This document shows, piece by piece, positions 36,036 through 44,067 of a stretch of DNA of 51,968 nucleotides. The DNA lies in NCBI GenBank assembly GCA_030650275.1, contig JAUSEK010000007.1, forward strand, positions 1 through 51,968, written 5' to 3'. The translations under genes were made by a program, and so were the position numbers. The stretch's first letter is position 1. The number at the start of each line of letters is the position of its first letter. Under the pieces are notes generated by a model. The model saw only the letters and a list, made by a program, of their open reading frames with translations, did not search any database and was not told the DNA's origin. The DNA is from Candidatus Omnitrophota bacterium. Its GTDB lineage: Bacteria; Omnitrophota; Gorgyraeia; Zapsychrales; Fredricksoniimonadaceae.

Positions 36036-37038
36036 CAAGTGATGTTTCAACGCAATCCGCCAAGGCCCCGATAAAACCCGGATGGCATTCCAGGGCCTTG
36101 CTCATGCGGTAATCCGTAAAACCGAATTGTTTTTCCGCCAGTTCTCTATATTCTATATCGATCTCACACAACGTCTCAATATGGTCCGACACAAAAGCGA
36201 CAGGAACGACAATGACCTTGCGTACGCCTTTGCGGCTCAATTCTTCAAGTGTTCCCGGGGTCGTTGGCTTGATCCATTTGATGGGGCCGACATCGCTTTG
36301 GTAGGCAATGGCCCATTGGTGCTTGCGCCCCAATCTTTGGACAAGGCCGGCTACTGTCTGGCTGATGAGAAAGGTATACGGGTCCCCTTCCTGCAGGAAA
36401 TAGACCGGCGTGCCGTGGGCCGAAAACAAAATATAAAAGTCATCCAGGTTCTCCCCGGGCCGCAGCGTTTCCCGGACGCGGTCCGCAAAGGCCTGGAGAT
36501 AGCCCTCATACAAATGATACGGCAGGCAGGCCGTGAATTGCAATTCAGGATAGATCTTTTTGGCTGATTCCTTCAAATAAAAAATATTGGACGCGGTCGT
36601 GGACCTGGAAAAATGAGGATACAGGCTCAAGAGCAGCGCTTGTTTCTTTTTCTTTTCTTTGATCACGGTGATGGCCTCGTCAGGCAAGGGGTCACTGTAA
36701 TTGAACGCCAACTGCGTATCCAGACCCCGTCCGCGTTTTCTCAATTCGGCTTTTAGGGCCTCGGTCTGCGCCAGCGAAGATCTCAAAATGGGGCTTCCTC
36801 CGCCGATAAGCCCATAACGGTCCTGGACGTGTTTAAGCCGCGAACGGATGAGAAGGTCAGCGAACAGGGATTGGGCAAAGGGAAAACGGATGATCAGGCG
36901 GTCGTTGAAAAGCCGCCGCAAGAACGGCTCAACACCGGCGATATCTTTAGGGCCGCCCATATTCATGAGGACGACCACCATGTCCTCGTCACGCAGGCCG
37001 GACGGTAAGACAGAAGGTAATTGGAGATTAACGGTCAT
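36028..37038 (-). CDS. hemH: Ferrochelatase
   Basis: 336 residues. Inserts Fe2+ into the porphyrin ring as the final heme step. VVLMNMGGPKDIAGVEPFLRRLF opens the fold; LSLYPHFSRSTTAS, FSAHGTPVYF (catalytic His region), QSDVGPIKWIKP and VAFVSDHIETLCEIDIEY (metal-binding His and Glu) are all present. Length is normal and no Fe-S Cys cluster is seen at the C-terminus. It follows hemA copy 2 after a repeat-filled gap and is coupled to the AtpZ-like gene, tying heme supply to ATP synthase expression. Confidence 0.96.
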   Translation of the reverse strand: MTVNLQLPSVLPSGLRDEDMVVVLMNMGGPKDIAGVEPFLRRLFNDRLIIRFPFAQSLFADLLIRSRLKHVQDRYGLIGGGSPILRSSLAQTEALKAELRKRGRGLDTQLAFNYSDPLPDEAITVIKEKKKKQALLLSLYPHFSRSTTASNIFYLKESAKKIYPELQFTACLPYHLYEGYLQAFADRVRETLRPGENLDDFYILFSAHGTPVYFLQEGDPYTFLISQTVAGLVQRLGRKHQWAIAYQSDVGPIKWIKPTTPGTLEELSRKGVRKVIVVPVAFVSDHIETLCEIDIEYRELAEKQFGFTDYRMSKALECHPGFIGALADCVETSLDG

Positions 37039-37050
37039 AGAAAGGGATCA

Positions 37051-37116
37051 GATCCCTCGCTTTCGCTCGGGATTAATTCGGACTTATGACTTATGTCGCT
37101 CTGCTCCATAAGTCAT
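37051..37116. repeat. Palindromic repeat overlapping the 3' end of hemA copy 2
   Basis: Two units. A GATCCCTCGC ... CTCGGGAT unit at 37051-37073 is nearly the same as the one beside atpE. A perfect hairpin with 10-base arms (ATGACTTATG at 37086-37095 and its complement at 37107-37116) lies inside the last eleven codons of hemA copy 2, whose TAA stop is at 37084-37086. The C-terminal residues MTYGAERHKS are thus encoded by the repeat. Confidence 0.7.
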
Positions 37117-38166
37117 GTCCTCATTAAAAAAATCGGAACTGTTGAGGGTTTTGAGTTTGGCGATCTTGGCGTCAAACTCAAGGATCTTCCGGCGGATGAT
37201 CCCTTCAACCTCGGCCATGGCCTGGGCGCGTTTTTTCATGCCGGCGTCCACCACCTGGTCCAGATCATCAATGGAGCGCAGGTGCGCTCCGGGGATGTCC
37301 GCGACAGCAGGATCAATGTTGCGCGGCATGGAAATGTCAATGAATAAAAGCGGCCTGCCGGGACGCGCGGCCATGACCTTGGCAATTTGTTCCTTGTCCA
37401 GAATGTAATGCGGCGCGCCCACGGAGCAAATGCACAGGTCCGTCTCGGAAAGGATATCCTTAATATCAAAAAAAGACGCCGCGGTCCCGTTGTATTGGAC
37501 AGCCAGGGCCTCGGCTTTCTCGCCCGTGCGGTTCATCAAATACATTTTAGCCAAACCCTTATTGCGCAGATGGGCGAGGGCCATTTCCCCCATTTTTCCG
37601 GCGCCGATGACCAGAACAGACCTGCCGGACAAGGACCCCAGCATGCTTTGGGCCATTTCGATCGCGGCCCAACTGACGGAAGAACCGCCATGGCTGATGG
37701 CGGTTTCATGGTGCGCTTTTTTGCCCGCGCACACGGCGATATTGGTCAAAATATTAAAATAACGCGACAGGGTGCCTATTTGGCGGGCCCGGTCCACGGC
37801 CATTTTGACCTGGCCCAGGATCTGTCTTTCCCCTAAAACCAGGGAATCCAGGCCGCAAGCCACCTTGAAGAGATGTTCACAGGCCCGGCGTGATTCATGG
37901 ACATAAATATACGGGGTGTGATCAAAGTCCAGGCGGATCTTTTTGACCTTCGCGATCATGCCGATGACAAAGGCGCTGTCAACACAAGCGCTCCCCTTTT
38001 TTAAATAGACCTCAACGCGGTTGCAGGTGGAGAGGACAAAACATTCGCTGACCAGGGGGTGGTTCTTGAGCGTTGTTAAAAACAGGTCCTGCTGCTGCGG
38101 GTTTAAATAAAATCTCTCACGGATGGGAATGGGCGCTGTTTTGTGGTTCAATCCTATGACGAGCAT
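37084..38166 (-). CDS. hemA: Glutamyl-tRNA reductase, copy 2
   Basis: 360 residues. Same reaction as copy 1: reduces glutamyl-tRNA to glutamate-1-semialdehyde. Catalytic Cys in FVLSTCNRVEVY near residue 48, GLDSLVLGERQILGQVK near 105, NADPH loop SVLVIGAGKMG and FIDISMPRNIDP are conserved. The sequence ends shortly after EGIIRRKILEF, so the C-terminal dimerisation helices of the 420-residue enzyme are missing, as in copy 1. The last 10 residues come from a palindromic repeat. The two copies are clearly diverged, so the duplication is old. It is the first gene after a promoter at 38176-38204 and leads into hemH and the atp genes. Confidence 0.94.
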   Translation of the reverse strand: MLVIGLNHKTAPIPIRERFYLNPQQQDLFLTTLKNHPLVSECFVLSTCNRVEVYLKKGSACVDSAFVIGMIAKVKKIRLDFDHTPYIYVHESRRACEHLFKVACGLDSLVLGERQILGQVKMAVDRARQIGTLSRYFNILTNIAVCAGKKAHHETAISHGGSSVSWAAIEMAQSMLGSLSGRSVLVIGAGKMGEMALAHLRNKGLAKMYLMNRTGEKAEALAVQYNGTAASFFDIKDILSETDLCICSVGAPHYILDKEQIAKVMAARPGRPLLFIDISMPRNIDPAVADIPGAHLRSIDDLDQVVDAGMKKRAQAMAEVEGIIRRKILEFDAKIAKLKTLNSSDFFNEDMTYGAERHKS

Positions 38167-38175
38167 GATGAGTGG

Positions 38176-38204
38176 ACTATAACAAAAGTTTTACGAACAA
38201 TCAA
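38176..38204 (-). promoter_or_regulatory. Sigma-70-type promoter for hemA copy 2, hemH and the atp operon
   Basis: Minus strand: -35 TTGATT (38199-38204), exact 17-base spacer, -10 TATAGT (38176-38181). It lies 9 bases before the hemA ATG, giving a very short leader, and overlaps the stop codon of mobA. Confidence 0.65.
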
Positions 38205-38863
38205 ATGGTAATGTCCAAATTTCTTAAGGCCTGCCGGTATTCTTCGGGGGTGTTCACATTGTCCAGCCAACGGGGGTTTTGCTGGGTTATGAGATGGGTG
38301 TCGGACCCTGCGAGCGTTTTGCGGGGACAACGGGCCCCCTGCTTAAAAATGCTTATAAAATGTTCATACCCTCCGGCTTCCCAAATGGCGCACAACGGCT
38401 CCGGCAAACCGTCATGGGTGCTGATAAAGGCCGTGGCGGCCTTGGCAGGATCGCGGTGTTTGATCAGATAGCGCAGGGTCTTTTCATCGGCAAAAGGCAG
38501 ATCGCAGGCCATGACAAGCCAGGAAACACCGGGATACGCGGTCATGGCGGATAAAATGCCTGTTAAAGGGCCGGCCTCCGCAAATGACGGCATATCCTCA
38601 ATAAAATTGTCACCCCCGAATGTTTTTATCGGGGGTCCAGAGACCGTATGTTCTGGATTCCCGACAGAAGCATTCGGGAATGACAAACCTTGCTTTGACC
38701 GGCCGGAAATAAAAATTTCCGCACAAAACTCTTTCAACAGGTCCCGCACGTATTCCACCTGCGGCTTGCCATGATAGGACATCAGGGCCTTGTCCTGCCC
38801 CATCCTTCGGCTACGGCCGCCAGCTAAAATAAGGCCAAAAAGTTTGTTTTTTTCCGTGTTCAT
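38201..38863 (-). CDS. mobA: Molybdenum cofactor guanylyltransferase, with a repeat-encoded insertion
   Basis: 220 residues. Transfers GMP from GTP to molybdopterin. The nucleotide-binding start LFGLILAGGRSRRMGQDKALMSYHGKP is intact, and later GPLTGILSAM, VMACDLPFADEKTLRYL and TAFISTHDGLPEPLCAIW follow the family pattern. Between FISGRSK and FIEDMPSFAEAGPLTG, about 26 extra residues (from GLSFPNASVG to PPIKTFGGDN) are encoded by two inverted copies of a 33-base palindromic element. Frame is kept, so a full protein with an inserted loop could be made. I start at ATG 38861-38863, just before the GTP loop; longer starts overlap moeA more. Moco supports nitrate reductase or formate dehydrogenase elsewhere. 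Confidence 0.88.
   Translation of the reverse strand: MNTEKNKLFGLILAGGRSRRMGQDKALMSYHGKPQVEYVRDLLKEFCAEIFISGRSKQGLSFPNASVGNPEHTVSGPPIKTFGGDNFIEDMPSFAEAGPLTGILSAMTAYPGVSWLVMACDLPFADEKTLRYLIKHRDPAKAATAFISTHDGLPEPLCAIWEAGGYEHFISIFKQGARCPRKTLAGSDTHLITQQNPRWLDNVNTPEEYRQALRNLDITI
38609..38685. repeat. Two inverted copies of a palindromic element inside mobA
   Basis: Copy 1 at 38609-38640 has eight-base arms (38612-38619 and 38629-38636). Copy 2 at 38653-38685 has eight-base arms (38657-38664 and 38674-38681) and is in the opposite orientation. Both share the words GTCA-YYCCCGA and TCGGGRR-TCCAG at their ends. A third copy lies at 47983-48015. The type resembles Rickettsia palindromic elements in behaviour, meaning in-frame insertion in genes. 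Confidence 0.8.
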
Positions 38864-39968
38864 ATTGAACGAATCCATCGGCATGGCCCAAGGACGTAAA
38901 ATCCCCGGACCCGCCGAGATCAACCGGAGAACCGTCTTGCACCGGTACAAAACATGTCAGGTCGGTCTTCCAATCCACAGGACCTTTGAGCGCAACATAT
39001 TTCTGCGGGACCTTAACGCCGCAAGCGCGATCAATATAGGGAATGACATAACGGTACGCGCAGACGAGCGTTGAGACCGGATTTCCCGGAAGCGCGAATA
39101 CAGGTTTTCCATCCCGCGTTTGACCGAACCAGAACGGTTTGCCAGGTTTTTGCGCCACTTTATGGAAAAGTTTTTTGACCTTCATCCGGCTTAAAACTTT
39201 AGGGACATAATCGAACTCCCCCATGGAAACCCCGCCGCTTAAGACAATAACGTCAAAGTCCCTGCAAACAGCGCGCAGGCCTTTCAAGATCTTTTTTGGA
39301 TCGTCGGGAAAATGGAACATCTTCACCCGGCATAAACCCGTTTGTTCCAACGCGGCCCGTAAGGCATAAGAATTAGAAAGCCGCGTTTGATAAAATGCCA
39401 GTGGTTTTCCGATATCCACCAGTTCATCCCCTGTCGCGATCACGGCGACACGAGGACGCCCAACGACCTTGACCCTTGTTCTGCCGACCGATGCCGCGAT
39501 CCCGATATGCACCGGCAAAAGCCGTGTCCCTTTTTTAAGGACGATATCCCCTTGGCGGACGTCTGCCGCGCGCGGACGGATGTTCCACCCCGGCTTTGCG
39601 GCAACGCCCTGTTTCAGCACGGCCTTGCCTTGCCGAAACATGACCTTTTCAACAGGAATGACGCAATCATATCCTTTGGGCACGACAGCGCCGGTCATGA
39701 TGCGCACGCAATGGTCTTTGTGTTTGACGGTCAGCGGTTTGTCACCGGCCGCGGCGATGCCGTCTATGGAGAAAACTTTTGCGGCCGCCCGCGAAGAAAC
39801 GGCAATGCCGTCCATGAGGGCCTTGTCAAAAGGCGGCTGGTCGCGGTCCGAATGGATATCTTCACGCAGGATCCGTCCGTCGGATTCTTTTAAAGGACAA
39901 AATTCGGATGGGAAATGTTGAATATACTTAAGGATGATCTTTTGCGCGGCGTTGACAGTGATCATCAT
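38811..39968 (-). CDS. moeA: Molybdopterin molybdenumtransferase
   Basis: About 385 residues. Inserts molybdate into adenylated molybdopterin. PPFDKALMDGIAV, RIMTGAVVPKGYDCVIPVE, VAVIATGDELVDIGKPL, VIVLSGGVSMGEFDYVPKVL and FALPGNPVSTLV are the family blocks in order. I use ATG at 39966-39968, overlapping the hemE stop by four bases (ATGA); the GTG two codons earlier is less likely. The C-terminus overlaps the start of mobA, and this moeA-mobA pairing is common. Together they complete the molybdenum cofactor. Confidence 0.95.
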   Translation of the reverse strand: MMITVNAAQKIILKYIQHFPSEFCPLKESDGRILREDIHSDRDQPPFDKALMDGIAVSSRAAAKVFSIDGIAAAGDKPLTVKHKDHCVRIMTGAVVPKGYDCVIPVEKVMFRQGKAVLKQGVAAKPGWNIRPRAADVRQGDIVLKKGTRLLPVHIGIAASVGRTRVKVVGRPRVAVIATGDELVDIGKPLAFYQTRLSNSYALRAALEQTGLCRVKMFHFPDDPKKILKGLRAVCRDFDVIVLSGGVSMGEFDYVPKVLSRMKVKKLFHKVAQKPGKPFWFGQTRDGKPVFALPGNPVSTLVCAYRYVIPYIDRACGVKVPQKYVALKGPVDWKTDLTCFVPVQDGSPVDLGGSGDFTSLGHADGFVQYEHGKKQTFWPYFSWRP

Positions 39969-40969
39969 TTCCACTTGAACGCATGCACCGCTTCAACCAC
40001 GGCCTTGAGTTTAAGAGGGTCGGTATCGGGCAGGACGCCATGGTTTAAGTTGAAAACATATTTGCGGTGATGTTTTTTAGCCGCTGTCAGCAAACGTTTG
40101 ACCTCGGCCAAAAGAACTTTTTCAGGCGCGTAAAGCATGGTATTGAGCAAATTGCCCTGGATACCTTTGGAGGTCTTTATTTGACCAATATCAACGGTTT
40201 CGCAGACCGACAGCATGTCTGCCCCGCTTTTGTCCATGAGGTCAAAAAGGTGGGCGCAATTCTTCAGAAAATAGATCGAGGGCAATTCAACGGACTTAAA
40301 AATTCTCTGCACGTACGGCAAAACAAATTCCTCATATTCCGGATCACGCAATGACCCGGCCCATGTGTCAAATAACTGGAACGCCTTGATGCCCGCCTTC
40401 TGCTGTTGTTTCAAATAAGCGATGGTGTTGGTTGTTAAGAGTTCCATCATTTGATGGAAGGTTTTGGGGTCTTCGAACATCATGCGCTGGTGTTTGGGGC
40501 AAAGGTAGGTCAGGACCGTATACGGAGAACCTGCGAAACCAATGAGCGAAATGGACTCCGGCAAAACAGCGTTGATCAGTTGTATGGTGCGGCTGACATG
40601 CTCCAGGCCGCTGAATTTTCCCAGACGACGCAGGTCAGAACTATGGCGGACAGGGTTTTTAATGACCGGCCCCTTGCCGTCGATAAAATCAATGTCAAAA
40701 CCCATACCGGAGGGCATGGTCATGATGTCGGCGAACAGGATCGCGGCGTCCACCTGCAGGATCTCCAGCGGCTGTAACGTGATGGCTCCGGCCAGTTCCG
40801 GGTTGCGGAATAATTCGCGCAAAGGACAATTGGCCTTCAGGGCCTGGTATTGCGGCAAATAACGGCCGGCCTGGCGCATGAACCACACCGGCACCCGGGT
40901 GTTCGTGCCCTTAAAAGCCAGCAGGAATTGATCCTGATCAGACAGTGCGCGAGAAACGTTTGTGCCCAT
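39965..40969 (-). CDS. hemE: Uroporphyrinogen decarboxylase
   Basis: 334 residues. Converts uroporphyrinogen III to coproporphyrinogen III. PVWFMRQAGRYLPQYQ at the N-terminus holds the substrate-binding Arg residues; DAAILFADIMTMPSGMGFDIDF has the catalytic Asp; GFAGSPYTVLTYL and the final FNLNHGVLPDTDP are conserved. The start overlaps the end of hemN by about 30 bases; a TGAGG ribosome site supports ATG at 40967-40969. It is coupled to moeA downstream. Confidence 0.97.
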   Translation of the reverse strand: MGTNVSRALSDQDQFLLAFKGTNTRVPVWFMRQAGRYLPQYQALKANCPLRELFRNPELAGAITLQPLEILQVDAAILFADIMTMPSGMGFDIDFIDGKGPVIKNPVRHSSDLRRLGKFSGLEHVSRTIQLINAVLPESISLIGFAGSPYTVLTYLCPKHQRMMFEDPKTFHQMMELLTTNTIAYLKQQQKAGIKAFQLFDTWAGSLRDPEYEEFVLPYVQRIFKSVELPSIYFLKNCAHLFDLMDKSGADMLSVCETVDIGQIKTSKGIQGNLLNTMLYAPEKVLLAEVKRLLTAAKKHHRKYVFNLNHGVLPDTDPLKLKAVVEAVHAFKWK

Positions 40970-42314
40970 TTTTTTGCCTCAAATACCAGTCAAACCCCAT
41001 GCAAACATTGCGGATGAACAATTTGCCGAGATCCGTTACCATCAGACGGACATTATCCTCTTGAATAAGGCCGTCCTCAACACATTCTTTGATATGTTCG
41101 GCCTCGTCGGAGAAATAATCCCCGAACCTGTGAGCGAACACCTTAAAAAACTCATTTTTATCAATGACGAAGCGGCACATCAACGCATTGATGACCCATT
41201 GGCGGATGCGGTCATCCTTGGTCAAGACCTTGCCGCGTTCAATGGGCAAATGACCGGCCGCGATCTTCGCGTAATAATCAGGCAGGACCTTCACATTCTG
41301 CACATAGGTATTTTCCAAAAACCCGATGGCTGAAACGCCGAAACCCAAAAATTCGTCAGCGGGCTTTAAAGTATATCCCATGAAATTACGATAAAGCTGC
41401 CCATCATGGAACGCCTTGGCCATATCATCCGTCTGCAGGGCAAAATGGTCCATGGCAATGGCCTGATACCCGGCCGCGGACAATTTATCGCGTGATTGGG
41501 TGAAGATATCCAATTTCTCATCCTGCTGGGCAATGGCATCCAGATTGAATTTGTTCTGCGGTTTGGAAAGCCACGGCACGTAGGCAAAACTGTATAGGGC
41601 GATGCGGTCAGGCCTCAAACCGATGACCTGACCAACGGTCTTGCCGAACGTTTCCCTTGTTTGATACGGCAAACCGTAAATGAGATCAAAATTCACCGAC
41701 TTAAAACCGAATTCACGGCACCAGCGGTTGACCTCGCTGACCTGTTCAAAGGGCTGGACGCGGTTGATGTCGTCCTGGACTTTCGCGTCAAAATCCTGCA
41801 CGCCCATGGATACGCGGTTAAAGCCGAGATCTTTTAAAAGTTTTAATTTGTCCCTGTTGACGGTGCGCGGGTCGGTCTCAATGGCGATCTCCCCGTCAAG
41901 GTCCACATCAAAGGTGTCCGTGATCTTTGCGAATAAACGCCGGCATTGGTCCTCGCTCAAATATGTCGGGGTCCCTCCGCCCCAATGCAGTTGGCGCACG
42001 GTCTTTTTGCGGCCGATCAAGGCCGCGACCATGTCTATTTCTTTAAAAAGATGGTCCAGATATTCATTCCCGATCTTTTCTTCCCGGGCACGGATGACTT
42101 TGTTGCAGGCGCAAAAATAACACAATTGCTCGCAAAACGGGATATGGATATACAAAGACAGGGTCTTATCGTTCTGACCCAGCGCTTTTAATTTCCCGGC
42201 ATACACCGCGGCGTCAATGGACGACGACCATTCCGGCGCCGTCGGATAACTGGTGTACCTGGGGCCGGCCACGTCGTATTTGAGGATGGTTTGCTTGTCA
42301 ATGGTCAAAGACAT
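40938..42314 (-). CDS. hemN: Oxygen-independent coproporphyrinogen III oxidase
   Basis: 458 residues, radical SAM enzyme that decarboxylates coproporphyrinogen III without oxygen. The extended cluster motif CEQLCYFCACNK (CX3CX2CXC) follows SLYIHIPF. GPRYTSYPTAPEW at the N-terminus and LHWGGGTPTYLS after the cluster are typical of true HemN rather than HemW. With hemE, hemA, hemH and hemY in this window, much of heme synthesis after glutamyl-tRNA is represented; hemB, C, D and L are not here. Presumably first gene of hemN-hemE-moeA-mobA. Confidence 0.96.
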   Translation of the reverse strand: MSLTIDKQTILKYDVAGPRYTSYPTAPEWSSSIDAAVYAGKLKALGQNDKTLSLYIHIPFCEQLCYFCACNKVIRAREEKIGNEYLDHLFKEIDMVAALIGRKKTVRQLHWGGGTPTYLSEDQCRRLFAKITDTFDVDLDGEIAIETDPRTVNRDKLKLLKDLGFNRVSMGVQDFDAKVQDDINRVQPFEQVSEVNRWCREFGFKSVNFDLIYGLPYQTRETFGKTVGQVIGLRPDRIALYSFAYVPWLSKPQNKFNLDAIAQQDEKLDIFTQSRDKLSAAGYQAIAMDHFALQTDDMAKAFHDGQLYRNFMGYTLKPADEFLGFGVSAIGFLENTYVQNVKVLPDYYAKIAAGHLPIERGKVLTKDDRIRQWVINALMCRFVIDKNEFFKVFAHRFGDYFSDEAEHIKECVEDGLIQEDNVRLMVTDLGKLFIRNVCMGFDWYLRQKNGHKRFSRTV

Positions 42315-42410
42315 AGGACGTGTTAGGTGCCGGATTAAACGTCGGCGGCTGGAGATTTCAATTGGTTCAAATTTCTTCGATTAAATTGAGCGCTGTCCCC
42401 CATTTTCGAA
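42315..42410. other. Gap upstream of hemN
   Basis: 96 bases with no gene. A G-rich word on the minus strand (AATGGGGGACAGC) near 42393-42406 recalls the GGGGACA arms at 29796-29871 but has no clear partner arm here. No convincing promoter hexamers or terminator. Confidence 0.3.
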
Positions 42411-42656
42411 CTAAATGTTAGATACTTTGCTAATTTTAATCTGAAGTTTTTCTGCCCACATGAGAGCTCCAATACCAGGAGCCAGAGTTATTACCATAAC
42501 AAGCCAATTTATGATGTTTAACGGACTTAATAGCTCTTGTACTCCAGAAAAACCGCTTTTCATCCAAACGCCGATAATGCCCATAAATATCAAAATGCCA
42601 GCTAATGTGAGCCAAACATAGCCGAAGCATTGCAGTACCTTTATCCAAATTTTCAC
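42411..42656 (-). CDS. Small membrane protein, unknown function (81 aa)
   Basis: 81 residues, two membrane helices (about 10-32 and 46-66), ending in a short charged tail EKLQIKISKVSNI. It starts with GTG at 42654-42656, supported by GGGAGAGAAAGC just upstream. No family recognised. It is the last gene of the accessory island that also holds hicBA and the HEPN/AbrB pair, and is A+T-richer than flanking genes. It could be a small holin-like or immunity-type membrane protein, but nothing in the sequence decides this. Confidence 0.55.
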   Translation of the reverse strand: MKIWIKVLQCFGYVWLTLAGILIFMGIIGVWMKSGFSGVQELLSPLNIINWLVMVITLAPGIGALMWAEKLQIKISKVSNI

Positions 42657-42700
42657 GCTTTCTCTCCCATTGATTTTTTCTCAGAAAAGAGTGTTTGTGC

Positions 42701-43381
42701 TTATTTCTTCTCGGGCGTGTAACCACCCCACAAACTGGCCATCATCAATTTTCCGGAATTCCCTGTCTGATCTCCACTTTCAAACCTTACCTCCCCCATC
42801 CAGTCATCAGTGACTTGACCAGGCATAAATTTCTGAAGTTCTTTTATCATAGAATCAATAATATTGATGGCTTTCTCCGCGTGCTCTTCCGTTAGCTCAA
42901 ACGGATTCTTGGGAATACGCGTACTCGGCCAGACATCTCCCCTGAGAACGTTCACCCATGGAATTTCATTTCCGTTTTCTAACGTGATGGTTGAATTTTT
43001 TTCAAATTTAGCTGGGACAAACTGGTCTGCTTTGGGATGCGCAAACCAATTTCGAATTTTAACAAGCTCGTCAAACCATTGAAAAGGAATGCACGATTCA
43101 TCAAACGTAACATCCCCATTGAGCCGACAGGTAAGTGGCGCTAGTAGCCATTTTTCACACGGTCCGATTTTCCTCTCAAGCTTTTCGTATGAGCCCGGAA
43201 TATAAAAATCATCAAACACGCGGTTAATTAAAGCCTCTGCGGCAAAAACTGAAGATATGATTGAATGCCGTGCAAATAGACTTTTCAGCTTACTTGATTC
43301 CTTTGAGGCCATTAAAGCCAACGCTCGCGCATCATTTCTAAACAAATAAACGAAATTCAGTTCAACTTGATCTTTAGACAT
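42701..43381 (-). CDS. HEPN-like protein (putative RNase toxin)
   Basis: 226 residues, all-alpha in outline. The segment LVKIRNWFAHPKADQF carries RNWFAH, which fits the RNxxxH (Rx4H) catalytic motif of HEPN ribonucleases, preceded by helices that include SIISSVFAAEALINRVFDDFY. The C-terminal third (about 150-226) lacks a match I know. Its start overlaps the upstream AbrB-like gene by 25 bases, as in toxin-antitoxin operons. The HEPN call rests on one motif and general shape, so moderate confidence. Confidence 0.6.
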   Translation of the reverse strand: MSKDQVELNFVYLFRNDARALALMASKESSKLKSLFARHSIISSVFAAEALINRVFDDFYIPGSYEKLERKIGPCEKWLLAPLTCRLNGDVTFDESCIPFQWFDELVKIRNWFAHPKADQFVPAKFEKNSTITLENGNEIPWVNVLRGDVWPSTRIPKNPFELTEEHAEKAINIIDSMIKELQKFMPGQVTDDWMGEVRFESGDQTGNSGKLMMASLWGGYTPEKK

Positions 43382-43569
43382 GTTTTATTGGAGTCACGGA
43401 ATTTTTTATACGGCAGTTGGACTGTTTCAAGACCTTTAAGTATAGGCAAAACAGTAATTATACGTCCGTTATCGATCCATTTCAATTTGCTACGGAGAGC
43501 AATACAATATCTCCGACGGATCTCTGCCGGAATTGTTATTCTTCCATCCGCGTTAACCTTACTGATCAT
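43357..43569 (-). CDS. AbrB/SpoVT-MazE-like DNA-binding protein (putative antitoxin)
   Basis: 70 residues. ISKVNADGRITIPAEIRRRYCI is the swapped-hairpin AbrB/MazE signature (V-x-GRITIPAEIR). The second half, with KGLETVQLPYKKF, is not typical and may bind a partner. The stop lies inside the downstream HEPN-like gene, giving a 25-base overlap. AbrB-fold proteins often repress their own operon and neutralise a toxin, so the pair is a candidate toxin-antitoxin system; this is inference. Confidence 0.75.
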   Translation of the reverse strand: MISKVNADGRITIPAEIRRRYCIALRSKLKWIDNGRIITVLPILKGLETVQLPYKKFRDSNKTCLKIKLN

Positions 43570-43591
43570 AGAGATTTGCCGGCCTTATTTG

Positions 43592-43813
43592 CTACAAATC
43601 GTTAAATTCCTCGACATTCAAATTCGCTTGTCGAATAAGACTTTTTAATAATCCAATACCAAGTTCTTTGTGTTGGGGAACGGACAACGTGTAGGGATAA
43701 TCCGGCTTGACCAGCATCACGTGCGAACCGGCCTGGCGATCAACTGTCCAGCCGGCCCGCTTAAGCTTCTTTACTACTTCGGCGCCTGAACATAACCGCA
43801 GGCGATGACTCAC
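43592..43813 (-). CDS. hicA: HicA mRNA interferase toxin
   Basis: 73 residues. GAEVVKKLKRAGWTVDRQAGSHVMLVKPDYPYTLSVPQHKELGIGLLKSLIRQA (in outline) is the YcfA/HicA fold, with the catalytic His in GSHVML. It starts with GTG overlapping the hicB stop by four bases (GTGA). It cleaves mRNA when HicB is depleted. Antitoxin-first order (hicB-hicA) is less common than toxin-first but well known. Confidence 0.93.
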   Translation of the reverse strand: MSHRLRLCSGAEVVKKLKRAGWTVDRQAGSHVMLVKPDYPYTLSVPQHKELGIGLLKSLIRQANLNVEEFNDL

Positions 43814-44010
43814 ACCAAGACCTCAACTTTTCTGACATGGCGGTGTCTCGTCTTGTCGTTCATCACAGCCAACCAACCGGAAATGGCTTCTTTGATGTTT
43901 ACTTTTGCTTCAGCGATCGTTTTGCCTTGAGAAACGCATCCAGGCAAAGCAGGCACTTCAGCGAAATAATAACCTGTATCGTCTTGTTCAATAACAGCTA
44001 ACAGTTTCAT
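43810..44010 (-). CDS. hicB: HicB antitoxin
   Basis: 66 residues. LLAVIEQDDTGYYFAEVPALPGCVSQGKTIAEAKVNIKEAI (in outline) is the partial RNase H fold of HicB. No DNA-binding extension is present, so it is the short form. A GGAGG ribosome site is at 9 bases from the ATG, and a TATACT -10-like hexamer on the minus strand lies at 44031-44036 with no clear -35. Confidence 0.93.
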   Translation of the reverse strand: MKLLAVIEQDDTGYYFAEVPALPGCVSQGKTIAEAKVNIKEAISGWLAVMNDKTRHRHVRKVEVLV

Positions 44011-44067
44011 ATGTTTTTACCTCCACGGTAAGTATAGCACATCCGGGCTGTCTAAAACGAAGAAAAA

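Noticed and set aside
42380-42410. Full REP-type repeat upstream of hemN
   Set aside because: Only one arm-like word (GGGGGACAGC) is visible without a complementary partner, so it is not listed as a repeat.
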